NCBI GenBank assembly: GCA_021773555.1
Contig: JAJFKA010000162.1
Coordinates: forward strand, 1-32,275
DNA: 32,275 nt
DNA from: Gammaproteobacteria bacterium
GTDB lineage: Bacteria > Pseudomonadota > Gammaproteobacteria > Pseudomonadales > Azotimanducaceae
Direction: 5' to 3'
The position numbers and the translations under genes were made by a program. Shown here in pieces: positions 15,562 to 22,270 of this stretch. Position 1 is the first letter of the stretch. The number at the start of each line of letters is the position of its first letter. Under the pieces are notes generated by a model, which saw nothing but the letters and a program-made list of their open reading frames with translations, made no database searches and was not told where the DNA came from.

Positions 15562-16589
15562 AACGAGTAAAACTGGGAGGACCAGACGGTCTGGAGGTTT
15601 CTAAATGCGGCATGGGCGTGATGAGTATCACAGCCTTTTATGGCGACCCGATTCCAGACAAAGACGCCATTGAATTGATCGCGCAGGCGGTAGCGTCAGG
15701 CTGCACCTTCTTCGACACCGCCGAGGCTTATGTCGCTGAAGATCCCGTGTCAGGAAAGTTGCTCTGGAATGAGGAAATTCTGGGCAGGGCGGTGGCGACA
15801 ATCGGCCGGGACAAGGTCGAGATCGGCACCAAGTTTGGCGGTAAGTCTGCGATGTCAGGTCCCGCGATGGGCGATCATATGAAACAGGCTTGTTATGCCG
15901 CGTTAAAACGTTTGCAGACGGATACCATCGACCTTTATTACCTGCACCGGGTTGATCCAAATGTACCGATCGAGGAAACCGTCGGGACGATGGCAGAATT
16001 AGTTCAGGCAGGCGCTGTTCGACACATTGGACTCAGTGAAGCCTCTCCGGAAGTTATTCGGCGCGCACATGCGGTACATCCCATTACCTGCGTTCAGCAG
16101 GAATGGTCTCTGTACACACGAGATCTGGAGGAGGACATTGTCCCTGCCTGTAAAGAACTGGGAATTGGCATTGTTCCCTACTCACCGCTGGGACGTGGAT
16201 TTCTCAGTGATGACATGGCTTCTCCGACAGATGATGTGCGCCAGTTCTTCCCACGGCTTATCGGGGATGCCTTTGATGCCAACAAGGCGCTCAGGGCGCA
16301 GGTTGAGGCCATGGCCAAAGCGAAAGGATGTCACACAGCACAACTGGCGCTTGCCTGGCTGTGGGCGCAAGGCGACAAACTCGGTATAGATGTCGTGCCG
16401 ATTCCCGGTACGACCAAAATCCGGAATATGCAGAGCAATTGCCTGGCTGCTGACCTCCATATCTCCGACTCGGAACTCGCTGAACTCTCTGCTGTTTTTG
16501 ATGGGGTCGTTGGCGAACGTGGTTTTGAGCAGTACATGTCAAGCACATACCGGGTCAACAAGAACGTAGTGAAGGGGTCAGACTCGTAA
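15558..16589 (+). CDS. Aldo/keto reductase
   Basis: A protein of 343 residues with the whole AKR catalytic tetrad: D53 and Y58 in F-F-D-T-A-E-A-Y, K92 in T-K-F-G-G-K and H130 in Y-Y-L-H-R-V-D. NADP-binding elements follow: S-P-L-G-R-G in the middle and I-P-G-T-T-K near 290. The family are TIM-barrel NADPH-dependent reductases of aldehydes, ketones and quinones. This member resembles the YajO/IolS/AKR13-type enzymes. The last residues (V-K-G-S-D-S, stop at 16587) are encoded by a GGGGTCAGAC motif of the kind found in REP sequences, so the end may have been altered. Fragments of the same gene occur at 141-234 and 19137-19214. The region between copy 3 of the IS91-like end and this gene holds no other gene. 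Confidence 0.9.
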   Translation: MKRVKLGGPDGLEVSKCGMGVMSITAFYGDPIPDKDAIELIAQAVASGCTFFDTAEAYVAEDPVSGKLLWNEEILGRAVATIGRDKVEIGTKFGGKSAMSGPAMGDHMKQACYAALKRLQTDTIDLYYLHRVDPNVPIEETVGTMAELVQAGAVRHIGLSEASPEVIRRAHAVHPITCVQQEWSLYTRDLEEDIVPACKELGIGIVPYSPLGRGFLSDDMASPTDDVRQFFPRLIGDAFDANKALRAQVEAMAKAKGCHTAQLALAWLWAQGDKLGIDVVPIPGTTKIRNMQSNCLAADLHISDSELAELSAVFDGVVGERGFEQYMSSTYRVNKNVVKGSDS

Positions 16590-16758
16590 CCTGGTCATTT
16601 TTCTGTGCCGCTGATTCGAGCCGTACACTCGGACCCTTAAGCTCGGCTGCAGCTTGAATAACCAGCGCTCGTTCCAGCCACTAGCGCCGCACCGGTCAAT
16701 TAACGTGAGGTACTCTATGGCAGCATCCTCAGCAAGTTTTCCCGCACTCCGTAGGTGC
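16511..16758. repeat. Duplicated AKR 3' end plus downstream sequence, copy A
   Basis: This stretch covers the last ~26 codons of the aldo/keto reductase and about 170 bases after it. It recurs at 19136-19384 with scattered substitutions and a few one- or two-base indels. The similarity begins and ends abruptly on both sides. The non-coding part includes AAGCT...AGCTT, a possible weak hairpin. Confidence 0.9.
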
Positions 16759-17036
16759 TACACACATTTCCAGGTTCAACGGAGACGCCCCGGGTTCTGT
16801 ACTGGCTAGTCTTGAGTGACAGAGCCTTGCACTACAGATTCTACGACTCACTTTCCAGACGTTATCTGGTTTCGCTGCTACGTGATTACCCAAAGCATGA
16901 TGTGGCGCAGGAGTGCTTCAAGAAACATGAAATGTTGATGATTGTTTCATTCTCTGGTTCCGGGGGTGCCTACCTGCCTTTGGAAGCACAGCAGGAAATC
17001 AGCGAACTCCGCAGATTGGTTTACGCCCCGGAGTGA
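16755..17036 (+). CDS. Hypothetical small protein (possibly a gene tail)
   Basis: An open frame of 93 codons. The stretch from L-S-D-R-A-L-H-Y-R-F-Y-D-S-L to the stop has balanced, protein-like composition with amphipathic helices, and ends L-R-R-L-V-Y-A-P-E. The first 20 codons look less natural and overlap the end of the duplicated sequence, so this may be the 3' end of a gene cut at the duplication edge rather than a complete gene. No ribosome-binding site is visible and I do not recognise the family. Confidence 0.3.
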   Translation: MLHTFPGSTETPRVLYWLVLSDRALHYRFYDSLSRRYLVSLLRDYPKHDVAQECFKKHEMLMIVSFSGSGGAYLPLEAQQEISELRRLVYAPE

Positions 17037-17269
17037 GATGGTGGGCTAAACTGGACCCGCCTCCTGAACCAGACCTGGAACGCGGCCAGATCAACATCAG
17101 AGGCGTATCTAATCGGAAGATTGATGCCACGATTAGCCGTATCAACCGCTGTCGGGCGCTTGTCACTGATTGGTCGCTTCAGCAGCACTCTGAAAATTGC
17201 CGGGCTTCCCTGTTACGATTTCCTCAAAACGCTTCAACGTTAATTTATACAACTCCGGAGCTTCGTGCG

Positions 17270-17689
17270 CTACTTCAACTCCTTCATCGCTTTTACTATT
17301 TCCTTCTGGGATGGAAACTCAGGGTACTGAACACCACCGTCGCCGATACGGAACCAGTGTGCCTTGGACGCCACGTTCATATGGGCGATCAATTCTCCAG
17401 AAGGTTCAATGTCTAAGGTTGACACCATCAGGTTCATATACGGAGCATCCGGCGGGCTGCGATTATATAGTCGGCTGGCACAAACCGAACAAAAATAACG
17501 TGCCCCATAGCTTGCGATCTTATCGAGACCGGATTCCACTTCAAAATCGTCACCCCGAATAAGTGTCGAAGACGCAAAAGCTGAACCGTGTGCGCGTCTG
17601 CAATACTTACAGTGGCAAAAGGCAATTTGTTTCACCTCCCGCTTCAGAATGAATTTGACAGCACCGCACAAACATTGTCCCGTTAACAT
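17270..17689 (-). CDS. GFA/CENP-V family zinc-binding protein
   Basis: A protein of 139 residues with the cysteine pattern of the Gfa family: C6-L-C8-G near the start, C25-H-C27-x-x-C30, and C67-S-V-C70 followed by A-S-R-L. These cysteines bind two zinc ions in relatives. The family is named after a glutathione-dependent formaldehyde-activating enzyme, but most members have no proven activity. AGGTG lies about seven bases upstream of the ATG at 17689, and M-L-T-G-Q-C-L-C-G-A-V-K-F is the usual start. It is transcribed away from the neighbouring SAM methyltransferase. A link to formaldehyde or thiol chemistry is only an inference from the family. Confidence 0.85.
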   Translation of the reverse strand: MLTGQCLCGAVKFILKREVKQIAFCHCKYCRRAHGSAFASSTLIRGDDFEVESGLDKIASYGARYFCSVCASRLYNRSPPDAPYMNLMVSTLDIEPSGELIAHMNVASKAHWFRIGDGGVQYPEFPSQKEIVKAMKELK

Positions 17690-17832
17690 GCTTTTTCACC
17701 TATTTACCGATCCTTCCCGTCCATCATTGCAGACTCCGCCGCTGATGTAATCGTCGGATCTAGATCGTTCCCGCTATTTTCGTCGCTCCGGGCTTATTGT
17801 TCGCCTTTCCGCGATTTTTTTAACAGTCGTAT

Positions 17833-17860
17833 TTGTGAGTAACAAGATGGGGTGTAGTAT
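17833..17860 (+). promoter_or_regulatory. Candidate sigma-70-type promoter for the methyltransferase gene
   Basis: TTGTGA (17833-17838) and TAGTAT (17855-17860) are separated by 16 bases and lie about 43 bases before the methyltransferase ATG. The fit to the consensus is moderate. Confidence 0.3.
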
Positions 17861-17902
17861 TCTTTTAGCTCAACAAGGTATGGCTACCGGGGAGGTTTAC
17901 CA

Positions 17903-18757
17903 ATGGCGAGATTGACAATAGACCAGGCTCGACAGACCTGGGAATCAGCTGCCCCAGGTTGGGCTAAATGGGAGGATATGCTGCATATCGGCTATCGTGA
18001 TGCCACCGAGACCATGCTCGACATGGCGAATGTTCGTGCCGGAACGAGACTGCTTGACCTGGCATGTGGTGCCGGAAGTCAGACCATTCAGGCAGCTGAA
18101 CGTGTAGGTCCACAGGGAAGCGTTGTCGCAAGCGACATTTCGGCAACGATGCTGAGCCACGTTCGCGAAAGGGCTGAACGGCTTGGAGTAGCTAACATTG
18201 AAACGCTGGAATGTGCAGCGGAACAACTGGGCACGTCGGCGCGGAAGTTTGACGCCGCAATCTGCAGGCTCGGACTCATGCTATTCCCAGATCCGAGAAG
18301 CGCGGCGACAGCTGTCAGGGCTGCCCTCGTTCCAGGCGGAAGATTTTCGGTGCTGGTGTTCACCACTCCGACTAACAATCCCTTTATGGCAGACCCATTG
18401 CGAATCCTGCTTGATTGCGCTGGCAAAGAACCCCCGCCCCGGGGGAGCCCTGGTATCTTCGCGTTGGGCGAATCCGGTGTGCTGGAAGCGAAAATGGCTG
18501 AATGCGGCTACACCGACATTGTAACAACGATAGCTCGACCAAAATTGAGTCTCGCTTCCGCTCGCGAAGCACTTGAGATGATGCAAGGTGCATTCGGCGT
18601 GTATCGAGCGATAGTGGCGGATCTATCAGAAGAAAGACGCAACAAGGCCTGGTTAGAGGTAAGTGAGTTTCTTTCGCAGTTCGAAAGCGATTCCGGGTGG
18701 GAGACTGAACTTGAAGTCGTAATTGCTTCAGGCTCTAACCAGGTGAAGGACAAGTAA
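17903..18757 (+). CDS. Class I SAM-dependent methyltransferase (UbiE/Methyltransf_11-like)
   Basis: A protein of 284 residues. SAM motif I is L-L-D-L-A-C-G-A-G-S at 50-59, preceded by V-R-A-G-T-R. The acidic residue of strand 2 is in V-V-A-S-D-I-S, and motif IV is near D-A-A-I-C-R-L-G-L-M-L-F. Then P-G-G-R-F-S gives the usual post-II glycine turn. A strong GGGGAGG site sits seven bases before the ATG. Such enzymes methylate small molecules or quinones; the substrate cannot be told from this sequence. The end is marked by a GGTTCAAT-type inverted repeat at 18771-18831. A stray copy of its ribosome-binding site and first codons appears at 128-158. Confidence 0.85.
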   Translation: MARLTIDQARQTWESAAPGWAKWEDMLHIGYRDATETMLDMANVRAGTRLLDLACGAGSQTIQAAERVGPQGSVVASDISATMLSHVRERAERLGVANIETLECAAEQLGTSARKFDAAICRLGLMLFPDPRSAATAVRAALVPGGRFSVLVFTTPTNNPFMADPLRILLDCAGKEPPPRGSPGIFALGESGVLEAKMAECGYTDIVTTIARPKLSLASAREALEMMQGAFGVYRAIVADLSEERRNKAWLEVSEFLSQFESDSGWETELEVVIASGSNQVKDK

Positions 18758-18770
18758 AAAAGGTAAGTAA

Positions 18771-18831
18771 AAATGGGGGCAGGTTCAATTTATGACGAAA
18801 TGCTACCCAGAGATTGAACCCGACCCCTTTT
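18771..18831. repeat. REP-like imperfect inverted repeat
   Basis: The arms AAATGGGGGCAGGTTCAAT (18771-18789) and ATTGAACCCGACCCCTTTT (18813-18831) pair with few mismatches around a 23-base loop. Such GGGGNC...GGTTCAAT arms are known as repetitive extragenic palindromes in gammaproteobacteria. The transcribed hairpin ends in UUUU, so it may also terminate the methyltransferase transcript. Confidence 0.55.
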
Positions 18832-18859
18832 CCCCCTTGGATAACTCATCAGAGAAATA

Positions 18860-19153
18860 ATGTTTAGAGTTGTTGCGTGGAACATTCGTGCAGGTGGTGG
18901 CAGACGTGTAGAAGGAATTCTTCGGCAACTCGCGGACTGGAACGCTGATGCTGTTATGTTGAGCGAGTTCAGGGGATCGCCGCCAAGTACCTGGTTAGTA
19001 CAGCAACTGGACCTGCTTGGGTTGCCTTATCAACAGCGAGCGCAGAATACCAGGCCAACGCAGAACCAGGTTTTTGTTGCATCTTACTATCGCCTAGGAA
19101 GGAGCCTCGGAAGCAGCAACCTACTACCTAACCCCTGGCGAACGTGGTTTTGA
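18860..19153 (+). pseudogene. Endonuclease/exonuclease/phosphatase-family gene, truncated
   Basis: The frame starts M-F-R-V-V-A-W-N-I-R-A-G-G-G, the signature opening of the EEP family, where the asparagine binds the metal. It continues with D-A-V-M-L-S-E-F-R-G, which carries the metal-binding glutamate. About 85 residues on, the sequence jumps at 19136 into a copy of the aldo/keto reductase 3' end, and the frame stops 18 bases later (19151-19153). An EEP protein needs about 250 residues and its C-terminal D-x-N and S-D-H motifs, so this product would be inactive. The ribosome-binding site is weak. Confidence 0.75.
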
Positions 19154-19384
19154 GCAGTACATGTCAAGCACATACCGGGTCAACAAGAACCTGGTGAAAG
19201 CGTCAGACTCGTAGCCTGATCATTTTTCTGTGCCAGGCTGATTCGAGCCGTACACTCGGAACCTTGAGCTCGGCTGCAGCTGAATAACCAGCGCTTGTTC
19301 CGGCCACTAGCGCCGCACCGGTCAATTAACGTCAGGTACTCTGTGGCAGTATCCTCAGCAAGTTTTCCCGTACTCCGTAGGCGC
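19136..19384. repeat. Duplicated AKR 3' end plus downstream sequence, copy B (decayed)
   Basis: Second copy of 16511-16758. In the reductase frame it still encodes G-E-R-G-F-E-Q-Y-M-S-S-T-Y-R-V-N-K-N and stops with TAG at 19212-19214, but no gene body precedes it. It joins the EEP fragment on the left, and ends about 110 bases before the first serine hydrolase gene. Confidence 0.9.
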
Positions 19385-19492
19385 ATAGGGTCGAACTGAT
19401 GTCAAAATACACCTGCTCACCCAGCTAACAAAAATTGACATTCCAGCGCGAGTGCCTGAATGTAATCACCAACGAGACATAAGGTGAACACC

Positions 19493-20977
19493 ATGACCGA
19501 AATACATGGCATCTGCGCACCGGAATTCAGCGCCGTCAAAGACGCGATGGCTGAAAACCTCGCGTCCGGTATGGAAATCGGTTGCTCGGTCGCAATCACG
19601 CAAGGCGAGGAGTACGCAGTTGACCTGTGGGCCGGCTACAAGGACGAGGCGCGCACGCAATCCTGGGAGGAGGATACCGTTGTGATGGTCGCCTCCAGCA
19701 CCAAGATTCCAACCTCGCTCTGCGCACTGATGCTGATCGACCAGGGGCTCATCCAGCCTGACGATCTGGTGACAAAATACTGGCCTGAGTTTGGCCAGAA
19801 CGGCAAGGAAGGCGTAACAATCCGCCACCTCATGACCCATTCATCCGGAGTTCCGGCACCCTGGCCGCCTGTTCCGTTCTCGATGTTCTTCGATTGGAAA
19901 GCAATCACAGATCACCTGGCTGCGCAGGCACCCTGGTGGGAGCCGGGAGCAGGGTTCGGCTATCACTCTGAGACATTTGGCTTTCTCATCGGCGAGGTTG
20001 TGCGTCGGGTGACGGGAAAGACACCCGGGGTCTACCTTAAGGACGAGGTATTCAGCAGAATCGGGGCAGACTTCCAGATCGGGTTTCCCAGGAGCCAGTT
20101 CGACCGGATGGCGACAATGGTACGGCTGGATCTCGCGCCGGGCATGGATGAGTTACCAGCAGTTCCGGTGAATCCCGAGAAAGTCGTTGGCAATTGGTAC
20201 GCTCACGCCGTAATGATGAACCAACCCTGTATATTCTGCATTGAGGTGGCAACCGAAGGTAACGGCCTGAATACCACAGTCACACGAACTTCATCCGGCG
20301 CAACCTTCAAACCCATCATCGAAGACTCACGATTTGACGGCGAAAGGCTCAGGGTTAAAGCATCAACACCTGGTGGTCTGGTCTGCTGGGATTGTCACCT
20401 TACAGGACCGGAGTCGCTCGACGCGACGATCTACACCGGTGGTGAGGAAGTCGAGGCAAAATTCGGTCGGCAAGAACTCGTCCTCGAATCCGAAGCTCCC
20501 GTTAACGAACTGACCATAAAGATGATGAGTGCGATCCTGCCACCACAATGGAAAGGATCACAGTCCCTGACATCGGAGATTCCCAGTTCGAACGGCATGG
20601 GCAATGCACGTTCCCTGGCGAGAATCGGCGCGGTGCTCGCCAACGGCGGCACATTGGCGGGACACAGATTCCTTTCACCAGAAACGCTTGAACTGGCACT
20701 GACTGAACAATCGTACGGTGCAGATGTCCTGATGGGCTGGTTCATTCGCTACGGTTTAGGATTTGGACTGAACAGCACCGAGTTCCCCTGCCCTGGCGAT
20801 CGCTCGCTTCACTGGGGCGGCGCCGGTGGTTCGGTTTGTGTAATGGATCTCGAATCGAAGACGAGCTTCGCTTACGTCATGAACGCCATGCTGGCGAGTT
20901 CGAAGACGGACCCGAGAAACAGGCGGTTGCGGGCCGCCTATCACAAGGTACTGGGTAAATCTGCAGACATCACTTGA
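19493..20977 (+). CDS. Beta-lactamase-fold serine hydrolase with ~100-residue insertion
   Basis: A protein of 494 residues from the ATG at 19493, preceded by AAGG at good spacing; a GTG three codons earlier is less likely. The S-x-x-K nucleophile motif is S-S-T-K (S68/K71), the second motif tyrosine is in G-Y-H-S-E-T-F-G (Y157), and H-W-G-G-A-G-G-S near the end is the third. These match class C beta-lactamase/esterase EstB-type hydrolases, which act on esters or amides. Compared with the paralogue at 21136, it carries about 100 extra residues (roughly 245-345), rich in alternating beta-strand patterns (for example T-V-T-R-T-S-S-G-A-T-F-K). The substrate is unknown. No signal peptide is seen, so it is probably cytoplasmic. 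Confidence 0.85.
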   Translation: MTEIHGICAPEFSAVKDAMAENLASGMEIGCSVAITQGEEYAVDLWAGYKDEARTQSWEEDTVVMVASSTKIPTSLCALMLIDQGLIQPDDLVTKYWPEFGQNGKEGVTIRHLMTHSSGVPAPWPPVPFSMFFDWKAITDHLAAQAPWWEPGAGFGYHSETFGFLIGEVVRRVTGKTPGVYLKDEVFSRIGADFQIGFPRSQFDRMATMVRLDLAPGMDELPAVPVNPEKVVGNWYAHAVMMNQPCIFCIEVATEGNGLNTTVTRTSSGATFKPIIEDSRFDGERLRVKASTPGGLVCWDCHLTGPESLDATIYTGGEEVEAKFGRQELVLESEAPVNELTIKMMSAILPPQWKGSQSLTSEIPSSNGMGNARSLARIGAVLANGGTLAGHRFLSPETLELALTEQSYGADVLMGWFIRYGLGFGLNSTEFPCPGDRSLHWGGAGGSVCVMDLESKTSFAYVMNAMLASSKTDPRNRRLRAAYHKVLGKSADIT

Positions 20978-21018
20978 TGTATCGGTCAAAGCAAAGCTGG
21001 GAATCGCCGCAGCCTGAA

Positions 21019-21035
21019 ACCAGCTGTTGGCTGGT
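21019..21035. terminator. Intergenic hairpin between the two serine hydrolase genes
   Basis: ACCAGC and GCTGGT form a perfect six-base stem around TGTTG. It lies about 40 bases after the first hydrolase stop. No T run follows, so it may be a transcript-stabilising or processing hairpin rather than an intrinsic terminator. Confidence 0.3.
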
Positions 21036-21135
21036 AGAAGTTTCGATCAAACAGTTTCGATACGAGCTACTCAAGCTTGTCGCACCACAGGTAACGTGGT
21101 TTATTGAACTGAGAATTCATAAAGGATAGCTCCGA

Positions 21136-22257
21136 ATGAACACTTCAGAAATTCATGGCCATTGCGATCAGAGATTTCAGGCGGTAGAAGACAGGTTCCG
21201 CCGCAACTTCGATGAAGGACTGGAGCTCGGATCCTCCTTCGCACTCTCCATCGACGGCGAGATGTTAATTGACCTCTGGGCGGGCGATGCCAGTGCCGAT
21301 CACACACGACCATGGGTAGAGGACACCATCGTTCCTGTTTCTTCCAGTTCGAAGATCATCGTCTCGCTTTGCGGGTTGATGCTGATCGACCGTGGTCTGA
21401 TCGAACTCGATGAACCAGTCGCTACCTATTGGCCAGAATTCGCGGCAAATGGCAAGGAAGCGCTGCCGGTCAGGTATCTGTTCTGTCACGCTGCCGGTCT
21501 TCCCGGTCTGGATGAAATGCCCGATTGGAAGGTTTGGTCAGACTACGATGAGGTGATCAGACGTCTGGCTGATCAGAAGCCCTGGTGGACTCCAGGTGAG
21601 CAAAGTGGGTATCACGCCCTTACATTCGGGCACCTGATCGGCGAACTGGTCAGGCGGACGACCGGCAAGAAAATCGATAAGTTCTTCCGCACAGAGGTAG
21701 CGGATATTTTGGATATCGACTTTCACCTCGGCCTGGCGGAGTCTGAAACACATCGTCTTGCCGAGGTAGTGCACGCGGACGAGGAAGTTCCTGATATTGA
21801 CCCGAACACTTACTATTATCGCGCCATGGGTTACATGAACCTCGACGACGCACCCGACGTCTGGACCCTGGACATGCCAGCAGGCAATGGCGTCGGAAAC
21901 GCACGTTCGCTCGTCCGGGTAGGGAGCCTGCTGGCAATGGGCGGGCTGGCAGACGGAAAGCGGTTTCTCACAGACGAAACGGCATCCCTCATCTGGCAGG
22001 AGCAGATCTACAAGAAGGATCTGATTTTCTGGGCACCGGTTCGCTATGGTCTCGGCTTCGGGCTGGCTAGCAACGAGTTCCCGCTACCCTGGCCGAACGC
22101 GTTTCACTGGGGAGGACGGGGTGGCTCCAGCATGATCATGGTTCCAGAGCTCAAGGCAGCCTTCGCCTACACGCCCAGCAGGTTCTATCAGGGGAGAGGA
22201 ACGATGGATCTTCGCGGAACGCCCCTTCGAGATGCCGTTATTGGTTGCCTCGCCTAG
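21136..22257 (+). CDS. Beta-lactamase-fold serine hydrolase (paralogue)
   Basis: A protein of 373 residues, AAGGA at good spacing before the ATG. It is clearly homologous to the preceding gene: M-N-T-S-E-I-H-G-H-C at the start, S-S-S-K (S70/K73), G-Y-H-A-L-T-F-G (Y159), G-N-A-R-S-L-V-R and H-W-G-G-R-G-G-S. It lacks the inserted segment, and its length is ordinary for EstB-like members of the class C beta-lactamase fold. The two probably arose by tandem duplication followed by insertion or loss of the extra domain. It ends 13 bases from the convergent dimethylformamidase-like gene. No signal peptide. Confidence 0.85.
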   Translation: MNTSEIHGHCDQRFQAVEDRFRRNFDEGLELGSSFALSIDGEMLIDLWAGDASADHTRPWVEDTIVPVSSSSKIIVSLCGLMLIDRGLIELDEPVATYWPEFAANGKEALPVRYLFCHAAGLPGLDEMPDWKVWSDYDEVIRRLADQKPWWTPGEQSGYHALTFGHLIGELVRRTTGKKIDKFFRTEVADILDIDFHLGLAESETHRLAEVVHADEEVPDIDPNTYYYRAMGYMNLDDAPDVWTLDMPAGNGVGNARSLVRVGSLLAMGGLADGKRFLTDETASLIWQEQIYKKDLIFWAPVRYGLGFGLASNEFPLPWPNAFHWGGRGGSSMIMVPELKAAFAYTPSRFYQGRGTMDLRGTPLRDAVIGCLA

Positions 22258-22270
22258 GAAAACCTGCCGT

